This document shows, piece after piece, positions 8,720-16,500 of a stretch of 18,314 bases of DNA. Position 1 is the first letter of the stretch; every line of letters begins with the position of its first letter. The notes beneath the pieces are model-generated. The model did not search any database. It had not been told where the DNA came from and saw only the letters and a program-made list of their open reading frames with translations. Both the position numbers and the translations under genes were made by a program. Source of the DNA: Verrucomicrobiota bacterium (GTDB lineage: Bacteria > Verrucomicrobiota > Verrucomicrobiia > Opitutales > Oceanipulchritudinaceae); the NCBI GenBank assembly GCA_009908535.1, contig JAAAOD010000158.1, positions 1 through 18,314 of the forward strand, read 5' to 3'.

Positions 8720-9772
8720 ATGAAACGAAATGCTGGAATACAATGCGCATGCCTCCTCGTTCTCGGCACAGGAGGTCTTTTCGGGCAGCCGATGATGATT
8801 GCCGGGTGGGAGTTTTCCCAGTTTCCCGCCGGAGGATTCAACGCAATCGGAAATGTATCCGAACCCGACTTCTCCCAGGCCGGAGCTTTGAAGGCCAATT
8901 ATTCGGAATTGCTGGAGGACAGCGCCGCGGGCGGGCCGCTGGCCGCCGAATTCGGAACTCTTTACTACGACGGAACGAACGGGTCGACCTCCGCCGGGCC
9001 GTTGGACATCAGCGGCACCGACACGGTTTTTCCCTTTGCCCAGAATCTGGATTCGGAAACGGAGCAGGTTTCCCCTCCGTACAGTTCCACCGCCTCGGAA
9101 AACGTCCTCATTTTCAACGGGCAGAAAGTGTACAACAACTTCGCCCTGAAGATCAAGGCCGACAATTCCCTTGTCTTCACCGCTGACGCCGGAACGGAGG
9201 CGTCCGCATGGGAGATCACTTTCGCCTTCCAGACGGAGACGTCAACGGCCGGAGGCCAGAGCCTTTCCCTTGAGTATTTCGACGGGGCGAACTTTGTTTC
9301 CGCGGGTTCGCCGCTGACGGTGACCGCCACCGACCAGGGCACGACGGTGGCCCTCCCCGGATTGGACGGCATGGCCACGGTGCGGATCCGCATGAACATT
9401 TCCGGCGCGGCCGACGCCAACGCCGTCGTCATCGACAACGTCGGCATTGCCGCCGATCTGAGCGGCGGCGGGGACCCCTCTTTCTGGGCCGCGACGCCGA
9501 AACAGGGAGAATGGCGGAATTCCGGGGAAGGGTATCCGGGAGAGCCGGGGATCGGCTGGATTTTCGACGCCAACTGGCCCTGGGTCTATACCTTCGGCAT
9601 CGGAGATCCCGGCGTCGGACACTGGATGTACATCTTTGAACAGGGCGGCAGCCGCGCCGGTTTCTACGCCGTGGTCGCCGGCCCCAATTACTTCATCTAC
9701 GGCAGCGGAACCAGCGGCTACTACTACAGTTTCGAGCCGGGGAGCGAGGGCTGGCTTCCGTTCGGCCAGTAA
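8720..9772 (+). CDS. Exported paralogue of the PEP-CTERM protein with a Trp-rich C-terminus
   Basis: The protein has 350 residues and a signal peptide ending LFGQ (1-23). Residues 25-248 match the body of the protein at 7069-7887 almost motif by motif: WEFSQFPAGGFNAIG, LYYDGTNGST, SENVLIFNGQKVYNNF, AFQTETSTAGGQ, GSPLTVTATDQGTTVA, DANAVVIDNVG. The PEP-CTERM tail is absent. Instead, after ADLSGGGD, there is a ~100-residue Trp/Gly/Tyr-rich region with GWIFDANWPWVYTFG, GHWMYIFEQGG, YFIYGSG and GYYYSFEPGSEGWLPFG. This resembles the aromatic repeat seen at the C-termini of some Opitutae envelope proteins, possibly a different attachment or binding module (recollection, not verified). The gap from the lipoprotein gene is 18 nt, so the two are cotranscribed. 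A strong terminator follows. Confidence 0.88.
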   Translation: MKRNAGIQCACLLVLGTGGLFGQPMMIAGWEFSQFPAGGFNAIGNVSEPDFSQAGALKANYSELLEDSAAGGPLAAEFGTLYYDGTNGSTSAGPLDISGTDTVFPFAQNLDSETEQVSPPYSSTASENVLIFNGQKVYNNFALKIKADNSLVFTADAGTEASAWEITFAFQTETSTAGGQSLSLEYFDGANFVSAGSPLTVTATDQGTTVALPGLDGMATVRIRMNISGAADANAVVIDNVGIAADLSGGGDPSFWAATPKQGEWRNSGEGYPGEPGIGWIFDANWPWVYTFGIGDPGVGHWMYIFEQGGSRAGFYAVVAGPNYFIYGSGTSGYYYSFEPGSEGWLPFGQ

Positions 9773-9800
9773 ACGACCAGAGTGCCATTTTCCGCATCTC

Positions 9801-10475
9801 TCAGGCGGCCGGGGAAGATCCTTCTCCGGCCGCTTCTTTTTTACGGGCGACCAGAAGGTAGCCGGTTCCTGTCCGATCCTGGAAAGTCTCGATGCCAAGC
9901 CCGTTGCGACGGAGCAGGGTACGCAGTTCGGAAAGGCCGGGGAGTTGATCTTTCGCTACAACGGAGCCCGCCTTGCGGTGGACATCGTTGATCCACGAGG
10001 CGGGCTGCAGGTGGCTGACAACAAAGGTCCCGCACGGACGGAGACCGTGGGACAGGTTTTCGATGGCGGCGGGAAGGTCATCGAAATGGGGGAGGACCTG
10101 GTGGCAAACGACATGGTCGAGGGATGCCCCCGCAAGAGGCATGGTTTCCGCCGGTCCCTGATGAAAAGACAAGGTGGACCACTTTGTTAGACGATTCCGG
10201 GCGAGACGCAGCATGGTACCGCTGATTTCGGTGGCGATAACGCGGCCTTCGGGACCGACCCTGCGGGCGAGTATTTCCGTCAGGCGCCCGGTGCCGCAGC
10301 CCGGTTCGAGAACCTTGTCTCCCGTTTGAACTCCGGCGAGTTGCAGCACGCGTCGGATTCTTTGCCTTTCCTCAGCACTGTACGGCTGGTCCGCCCATGG
10401 CCGGCCCGCCACCCGATCAAAGAAGGCAGCTTTGTGGGCAACTCCGGAGGACGGGGGGCGGGAAGGGAGGCTCAT
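9801..10475 (-). CDS. Class I SAM-dependent methyltransferase
   Basis: The protein has 224 residues. Motif I, VLEPGCGTG (55-63), forms the SAM-binding loop. GRVIATEISGTML is the motif II region with an acidic residue for the ribose. GASLDHVVCHQVLPHFDDLP follows the Methyltransf_11 pattern and LRPCGTFVVSH follows the next motif. The N-terminus HKAAFFDRVAGRPWADQ resembles small methyltransferases annotated as ubiquinone/menaquinone-like (UbiE type), but the substrate cannot be read from the sequence. The ATG is 2 nt after the stop of the polyferredoxin gene, which shows an operon. The last residues, EAAGEGSSPAA, are encoded by the plus-strand terminator hairpin, so this tail is probably shaped by the DNA rather than by protein function. 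Confidence 0.9.
   Translation of the reverse strand: MSLPSRPPSSGVAHKAAFFDRVAGRPWADQPYSAEERQRIRRVLQLAGVQTGDKVLEPGCGTGRLTEILARRVGPEGRVIATEISGTMLRLARNRLTKWSTLSFHQGPAETMPLAGASLDHVVCHQVLPHFDDLPAAIENLSHGLRPCGTFVVSHLQPASWINDVHRKAGSVVAKDQLPGLSELRTLLRRNGLGIETFQDRTGTGYLLVARKKEAAGEGSSPAA
9805..9842 (+). terminator. Rho-independent terminator overlapping an opposing gene
   Basis: A 13-bp stem (9805-9817 with 9821-9833, one G-U pair) has the loop ATC and is followed by the T tract TTCTTTTTT. It terminates plus-strand transcription from the 8720 gene. It lies inside the last codons of the minus-strand methyltransferase. Read from the minus strand the stem has no T tract after it, so it is one-directional. 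Confidence 0.9.
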
Positions 10476-10477
10476 GC

Positions 10478-12079
10478 TCAGAAAGGAAATTCGCCGGGGG
10501 CGACGGGGGCTTCCACCGCCGGCCCGCTGTCCGGTTTCTTTGCTTTTTCATGGACCGGGTGCGGACGCACGACGATGGCCCGCTGCGGTTCGGTCGGGCA
10601 GGCGTGTTCGCAGGCGCCGCAGCCGATACAGATGTCCGGATCGATGACGGGCATGGTGAGCCCGTCGCGCCAGGCCACCATTTTCACCGCGCCGGTCGGG
10701 CAGTGTTCCGAACAGGCCCCGCAGGCGGTCCGCTCCTCGTGCACGATGCAGAGGTGCTTGTAGAATTCGGCCACGCCCAGTTGCACTTCCTTCTTCTCCT
10801 CCAGCGTGAAGTCCTGCAGGGCACCGGTGGGGCACACCTCGAGACAACGCCGGCATTCGTAGGTGCAGCTGCCCGCGCGAAAATCCATGCGCGGCTGGAA
10901 AAGGCCCCGCAGCCCGTACTCAAGGGTGCTTGGCTGCAGAACCTGCGTCGGGCATTCGGCCACGCACAGGGTGCAAGAGGTGCAAAGCCCGGTAAAACGT
11001 CGCGTCGATCCGGCTCCTGGAGGTGCAAGGGGAGGGCGGTGGGCGGGATATTCCTCCGGCGGTTTACCCCAGCCGCCGCGGCCCCGGCCCATGCCACGTC
11101 CGCGCCCCATACCGCGGCCCTGGGCGTGGGAACGGAGCGTCCCGCCCATCATCAGCCCGACCGTGCCGAAAAAGGCGCGGCGCGATGCCTTCGAGGCGGA
11201 AGGCGTCTTTGCCTTGTCCGTTCGCCTCGTCGTCCCCGCTTTTTGCCAGAAGGGGGCGTAGCGGATGCCCCCCCGCGGACAGGAATCGAGGCAATTGAAG
11301 CAGGCCACGCAACGGCTCAGGTCCACGGTGTGCTGGGTGGCGTCGATGCATTCCGCCTTGCAGGTACGGTGGCAGCGCGTGCAGGCGGTGCAGCTGCTGC
11401 CATCCAGCTGGATCCGGAAGAGCGCAAACCGGGAAAGAAAACCCAGCACGCCGCCGACCGGGCAAAGGGTGTTGCAGAAAAGGCGTCCGCGATAGGCCGC
11501 CATTACTGTGACCACGGTCATGAGGACGGCGGCGAGGCTCGCTCCCGCCCATGCCCACGGGGGGGTTGGCAGACGGGCGTGGTGGGCGCCGAAAAGATTC
11601 GTCAACCCGACGCCGAGGTTGGCGATAAAGGTGGCGACCGGGGCGATCAGATAGGTGAGGAACCGCCCGAAGATGCTGTAGGGGTCCATCCATCCGAGCA
11701 GGGTCGAGCCCAAAAGGGCGGCCGTCCCGAAAACACCGGCGACCACGGCCACCCGGAGCCACGGGTATCCCTTGTGCGCCTTGTAGCGGGGACGACGTTT
11801 CCGGGCCGCCAGCCTCGCGACCAGGTCCTGCCAGACACCGAGGGGACAGATCCCCGAGCAGTAGACGCGGCCGAAAAGCAGCGTCAGGACAAGCACGAAG
11901 ACAAGACCCGCCGCGGCCGCCATCCCGAGGCCCGCGAGGCGGTTCAGGGCGGGAACGAACTGCGGCCAGGTGAGTGCCTCCGCGACCCCCGCCGGCAGCA
12001 GCAGCCATGGATCCAGAAATACAAGGAGGAATCCCGCGAAAAATAGAAGGGAGACGGCGATGCGGAGGCGTCTAAGCAT
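10478..12079 (-). CDS. Membrane polyferredoxin, NapH-like half fused to a Tat/NapG-like half
   Basis: The protein has 533 residues from ATG 12079. The frame stays open for 107 more codons upstream, but that part is only the translated repeat array, so I rejected it. Residues 1-200 hold about five membrane helices. RVYCSGICPLG (71-81) and FCNTLCPVGG (201-210) are the CxxxCP motifs of NapH/NosR/CcoG-type proteins. CTACTRCHRTC (230-240) and CVACFNCLDSC (257-267) bind two [4Fe-4S] clusters. KASRRAFFGTVG (298-309) is an internal twin-Arg motif before a hydrophobic segment, followed by a Gly-Arg-rich linker. The second half has four more Cys clusters (366-376, 405-416, 444-460, 484-494). It probably carries electrons across the membrane from quinol to a periplasmic partner. 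It lies between the DUF362 and methyltransferase genes. Confidence 0.9.
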   Translation of the reverse strand: MLRRLRIAVSLLFFAGFLLVFLDPWLLLPAGVAEALTWPQFVPALNRLAGLGMAAAAGLVFVLVLTLLFGRVYCSGICPLGVWQDLVARLAARKRRPRYKAHKGYPWLRVAVVAGVFGTAALLGSTLLGWMDPYSIFGRFLTYLIAPVATFIANLGVGLTNLFGAHHARLPTPPWAWAGASLAAVLMTVVTVMAAYRGRLFCNTLCPVGGVLGFLSRFALFRIQLDGSSCTACTRCHRTCKAECIDATQHTVDLSRCVACFNCLDSCPRGGIRYAPFWQKAGTTRRTDKAKTPSASKASRRAFFGTVGLMMGGTLRSHAQGRGMGRGRGMGRGRGGWGKPPEEYPAHRPPLAPPGAGSTRRFTGLCTSCTLCVAECPTQVLQPSTLEYGLRGLFQPRMDFRAGSCTYECRRCLEVCPTGALQDFTLEEKKEVQLGVAEFYKHLCIVHEERTACGACSEHCPTGAVKMVAWRDGLTMPVIDPDICIGCGACEHACPTEPQRAIVVRPHPVHEKAKKPDSGPAVEAPVAPGEFPF

Positions 12080-12105
12080 GGCGTGAAGGAAAATGGTTCC
12101 GCCCG

Positions 12106-12289
12106 GTAGCCGAAGTCGTAAGACTTTGGCCCGTTGCCGTGAAAGTAGCCGAAGTCGTAAGACTTTGGCCCGTTGCCGTGGAGGTAGCCGAAGTCGTAAG
12201 ACTTTGGCCCGTTGCCGTGGAAGTAGCCGAAGTCGTAAGACTTTGGCCCGTTGCCGTGGAAGTAGCCGAAGTCGTAAGACTTTGGCCCG
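12106..12289 (+). repeat. REP-like array, class A: five direct copies, 39-bp period
   Basis: Copies start at 12106, 12145, 12184, 12223 and 12262; the fifth ends at 12289. Each begins with the head GTAG, then the imperfect palindrome CCGAAGTC-GTAA-GACTTTGG. A near-identical 15-nt linker (CCCGTTGCCGTGAAA, GAG or GAA at its end) fills the period. The 8-bp stem includes one G-U pair, and the loop GTAA is of GNRA type. The GTAG head plus hairpin is the form of REP elements moved by REP-associated tyrosine transposases (RAYTs). Copies differ at only one to three bases, so the expansion is recent. Confidence 0.9.
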
Positions 12290-12307
12290 GGAGTCGAGTT
12301 GACGTTC

Positions 12308-12412
12308 CCAAACTCTTACGAGTTCGGCTACGGACCAAACTCTTACGAGTTCGGCTACGGACCAAACTCTTACGAGTTCGGCTACGGACCAAACTCTCAC
12401 GAGTTCGGCTAC
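12308..12412 (-). repeat. REP-like array, class B: four inverted copies, 27-bp period
   Basis: Copies start (plus coordinates) at 12308, 12335, 12362 and 12389. On the minus strand each reads the GTAG head, then CCGAACTC-GTAA-GAGTTTGG and TCC. Compared with class A, the sixth stem pair is swapped from G-C to C-G, so the hairpin is kept. The fourth copy changes T to C at 12398, which turns the loop to GTGA, still GNRA. Classes A and B point toward each other around an 18-nt centre (12290-12307). Confidence 0.9.
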
Positions 12413-12440
12413 CGGAGGATGGCCCGCTTTGCGGCATCGC

Positions 12441-13367
12441 CTACAACCGGATGCGGCGGATGCGCAGCTTGGAGAGATCGCTCTGGCCGAGCCCGTGGCG
12501 ACCTGCGTGGGCGATAAAAGGAACGTCCCGCGCTTGCTTTCCCTGCAGGAGCGTGGCGGCGGTGTCGGCGGCGACGATATCCCGGCTCAGGACCATCTTC
12601 TTCATGACGGCCGTGTCCTTGACGGAGACGCCTTGGGGGCCGTTGCGAAGGAGGGCGCGGTAGCCGTCGATGATGTTGAGGTCCGGCTGACGGTAGAGGG
12701 GAAAATCGGCGATGCACTGGTGCAGATCGTTCCGGTGCCAGTAGCGGCGGTCCCAGACGACGCCCATGAGGTTTTTCATGGCGAGGGAGACGACGGCGCC
12801 GCCATGGTTTTTCAATACCGGAACATTGAGGAGGACATCGCATTCGGCCACCAGTTCATGCACTTCCGCCGTCTTCAGCACCTCCGCTTCCGGGATGTCC
12901 ACCTTGCCGTAATGCGCGTTGTCGTTCCCTGTCACCATGGTGGCACCGGCATTGCGGGCGGCGTCCTGAATACCGCTGTTGCGGTAACATTTGCGCCACG
13001 GGTCACAAGTGTGATCGAGGACGTAGACTTTGCGCGCGCCGGCTTCGACACAGTGCTCGACGATGCGACCGACCAGTTCCGGATTGGTGTTGCTGGCCCG
13101 TTCCGGCCCCGCGTTCCAGCCGATGTTCGGCTTCACGACCACAGTCTGCCCTTTTCGGACAAAGGCTTTCATGCCGCCAAGGGCGCGGATGCCGGCATCG
13201 AACAAGGCGGAGGGGGAACCCCCGTGCACGGCGACAAGGTCCGGTAGAGGGTCCGTGGAAGGGTGGGCCTGTTTGCCCGATTCCCCGAATAAGGCGGGAA
13301 TTGCCGGGACGCTGACGCCCCCTAAAGCGACGCCGAGGCCTTTGCGGAAAAATTCTCTTCGATGCAT
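12441..13367 (-). CDS. Tat-exported DUF362 protein
   Basis: The protein has 308 residues. ATG 13367 has a good Shine-Dalgarno, AAGGAG, 6 nt before it. Residues 1-28 are a twin-arginine signal: HRREFFRKG, a hydrophobic stretch and IPALFG. The body shows the DUF362 pattern: VVVKPNIGW (76-84), NTNPELV (93-99), VLDHTCDPWRKCYRNSGI (116-133), NVPVLKNHGG (181-190), MKNLMGVVW (197-205), NIIDGYRALLRNGPQG (231-246) and SRDIVAADTAA (261-271). Family members are iron-sulfur-associated proteins of unclear activity, often encoded beside ferredoxins. Here the next gene downstream, across the REP array, is a polyferredoxin, so an electron-transfer partnership in the periplasm is the simplest inference. Its promoter must lie in the 145-nt gap shared with the divergent protease gene. 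Confidence 0.93.
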   Translation of the reverse strand: MHRREFFRKGLGVALGGVSVPAIPALFGESGKQAHPSTDPLPDLVAVHGGSPSALFDAGIRALGGMKAFVRKGQTVVVKPNIGWNAGPERASNTNPELVGRIVEHCVEAGARKVYVLDHTCDPWRKCYRNSGIQDAARNAGATMVTGNDNAHYGKVDIPEAEVLKTAEVHELVAECDVLLNVPVLKNHGGAVVSLAMKNLMGVVWDRRYWHRNDLHQCIADFPLYRQPDLNIIDGYRALLRNGPQGVSVKDTAVMKKMVLSRDIVAADTAATLLQGKQARDVPFIAHAGRHGLGQSDLSKLRIRRIRL

Positions 13368-13373
13368 GTCGGA

Positions 13374-13379
13374 CTCCTT
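13374..13379 (-). promoter_or_regulatory. Shine-Dalgarno site of the DUF362 gene
   Basis: On the minus strand AAGGAG lies 6 nt before ATG 13367. It decides the start against a much longer frame that runs back over the protease gene. Confidence 0.85.
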
Positions 13380-13500
13380 GGACGCGAGCGTGTCGGGAAC
13401 GCCCGCCATTGGCAAGAGGAAGCGGAGGGCGGGTTGGTTTCTCCCTCTAACGGAAGAACTTTTTCCGGAGACTTGACCGGGCGGGCCAAGGGCGTGGAGT

Positions 13501-13505
13501 GGAGG
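13501..13505 (+). promoter_or_regulatory. Shine-Dalgarno site of the tricorn-like gene
   Basis: GGAGG lies 7 nt before ATG 13513 and fixes that start. Good Shine-Dalgarno sites are rare in this window, so both genes of this divergent pair may be well translated. Confidence 0.85.
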
Positions 13506-13512
13506 TTTCTTC

Positions 13513-16500
13513 ATGAAACCTCTATCCTTTGTTCTCCTGCCGGCTCTCCTCTCTCTCGGCCTCGTTCCGCCATCTTTGTCGGCGGCCGAGGCTCTGTGGC
13601 TCCGCGACGTGGCCCTTCGTCCAGATGGAAAAGAACTGGCGGTCCAGTACGCCGGGGACCTCTTTCTCGTGCCCTCGGAAGGAGGGATGGCGCGCTCCCT
13701 TGTCCGTAATCCCGCCCATGAGGCGCGGCCGGTTTTCTCTCCGGACGGGACGAAACTGGCCTTCGCCTCCGACCGGCACGGCAACTACGACGTCCATGTC
13801 GTCGACCTCTCCACCGAAACGACCCGGCGCCTGACCTTTCACTCCAGCAACGACCTGCCCACGGCCTTTTCCGCCGATGGCGCAAGGGTCCTTTTCCGCT
13901 CCCACCGTCTCGATGACCATCGCAGCGCGCAGTTTCCCTCTGGCGTCATGCCGGAACTGTACAGCGTTGATCTCGAAAGCGGCCGGGTGCGGCAGGCGCT
14001 GACCACGCCGGCGGAAAACGCCCGTCCCGATGCCACGGGAGAGCGCATTATTTACGAGAACATCAAGGGCTTTGAGAATCCGTACCGGAAACACCACGTC
14101 TCCGCCATCGCAAGGGATATCCGCATGGTCGATCTTGCCACCGGAGAAGACCGCCTCCTCACGGAATGGCGGGGGGAGGACCGCGATCCCCATTTTGCTC
14201 CGGACGGAGATTCCTTTTACTTTCTCAGTGAACGTAACGGTACTCTTAATGTTTTCCGGGCTTCGTTGGACGGGTCCGCGGAACCCGTCGCGGTCACCGG
14301 TCATGAGACGCATCCCGTCCGCTCCCTGACCGTGGCCGGTAACGGGGAGATCGCCTACTCCTTCGCCGGGAGGATTTACTTTAAAAGCAGCGCCTCAGCG
14401 CAGGCGCGCCCACTCGCCATTCGAATCCCGGGAGAGGCGGTGCCGGAGCCGGTGCAGCGCCGTACCCTTCCCAAGCCCGTTGAAGAATTCAGCCTTTCCC
14501 CGGACGGCAAAGAGGTGGCTTTTATCGCCCGTGGCGACGTCTATGTGGCTTCCAGCGATCACGGCACCACCCGCCGCATTACGCGCACGACCGGTGAAGA
14601 GCGCGATCTCACATGGCATCCCGACGGGGGAATCCTCCTCTACGCCGGGGACCGGGAGGGGCGCTGGCGGTTATTCGAAGCAAAACTCGGCGAGGGAGAA
14701 GCGGTCTTTTATGATGCCGTATCCTTCACGGAGAAGGAACTCAAGACGACCGGTAAGGACGCCACCGAGCCGCGCTATGATCCGGAGGGCAAGCGCATCG
14801 CCTACATGAGCGGCCTTACGGAGCTGCGCCTTCTCGATCGGGAAACCGGAGCGGACCGGCGTTTGCTCGAGAACACCGGTCTCTGGCGCTATTCCGCCGA
14901 CGCCAACCATTTCGCATGGTCGCCGGACGGGAAGTATTTGCTTGTTGACTACGAGCAGCAGGCAGGATCGGACGAGATCGGTTTGTTGACCGTCGATGAG
15001 CCCGACGGCTTGCGGAACCTGACCGAGAACGGGTTTTACGATGCCGGGGGACGGTGGGTCCTCGACGGGAAAGCGATGCTCTGGCAAAGCGACCGGGATG
15101 GGCGACGGAATTTCCGCGGGCGCAATTCCGAGCTGTCCGTCTGGCTGCAGTTCTTCGACAAGGCCGCCCATGAGCGCTTCCTCCTCAGCGAGGCCCGCCT
15201 CGCTGCCCTTGAGGAAAGGGAAGCGCTCTGGGAACAGGAAAAAGAGGAAAAGGGCGAGGAAACTGCCAATGATGCCGACCCCGGGGACAGGAAGAAGGAA
15301 ACCGAAGAAAATCCACTCGTCCTCGATCTTGACGGCCTTCCCTACCGGGAGGTGCGGTTGACAAGCGAGGCCGGCGACATCGCGCTGCCTCTTCTCTCCG
15401 ACAAAGGAGATGTGCTTTATTACTTTGTCGAAAGCGAGGAGGGCTACGATCTCTGGAAACGCGAAACCCGCACCGGCGAAACCCGCCGGCTCGGCGTGAC
15501 CGGGCTCGAGCTCGACCGCTCTGCCCGCTACGTGGCGGACGGGATCCAGCGCATGGTCTTCGGCCCCGAAGAAGAGCAACTCTTCCTGCTCAACGGCGGA
15601 CGTATCCAGAAAATTGATACAGACGCAGGAAAGGCCGAACCCATCGCCATCAACGTGGAGGCGGAATGGGATGAAGCGGCGGAGCGGGTTTACGAGCTCG
15701 ATCATGTCCTTCGCATCATGGAAAAGCGGTTTTACCGCGCGGATCTTCACGGCGTGCCGCTGGCGGATTACCGGGATCATTACCGTCGGTTCCTTCCCCA
15801 CATCCACCACCCGGCCGATTTTGCGGAGCTGCTCAGCGAATTCCTCGGAGAACTGAACGTCAGCCATACCGGGGCGTATCCGCGCCATGAAGCGGAGTCC
15901 CCCGATGAGACGGCGACCCTCGCCTTTTATCCGGACCGGGAGGATGACGGACCAGGAATTCTCGTCGCGGAAGTCCTCCCGGAGGGGCCGCTCGCGGCGG
16001 CATCGCTGGAGGTGACCGCCGGGGAACGCCTCCTTGCCCTCGACGGGCAACCGCTCCCTCATATTGAGCAGCTGCACCGCCTCCTCAACAGGAAAGCCGA
16101 CCAGCCGGTCCGGCTCACCGTCGCTTCCACGGACGGCGGGCAGCGCCATGCGCGCGTGTATCCCGTCTCGCTCCGTGAACGCGAGGAATGGCTCTACAAC
16201 CGCTGGGTCCGCACGCGCCGGGAGGCGACGGAAGCTTTGTCCGGGGGCCGGCTCGGCTACGTCCATATCGAGGCCATGAACGACCGCGGGTACCGCCAGG
16301 TGTACGAGGAAGCCCTGCGCCTGCCGGAAAGTGTGGAGGCCCTTGTCGTCGACACCCGCTTCAACGGGGGCGGGTTTCTTCACGACGAGCTGGTCCGTTT
16401 CTTCGACGCGCAACGTTACTATCGCTACGAGGTGCAGGGAAGACTCCGCGGGTACGAACCGCAGGAACGCTGGGCAAAACCGCAGATTCTCCTTATGAGC

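Noticed and set aside
12080..12400. 107-codon N-terminal extension of the polyferredoxin with 9- and 13-residue repeats
   Set aside because: It is the translated REP array; the family-like N-terminus MLRRLRIAVS starts at 12079.
12106..12412. CRISPR array
   Set aside because: The intervals between repeats are themselves near-identical, units are palindromic with a GTAG head, two inverted classes exist and no cas genes are present.
13368..13784. Extended start for the DUF362 protein
   Set aside because: It would overlap the start of the protease gene; ATG 13367 has a good Shine-Dalgarno and begins a Tat signal.
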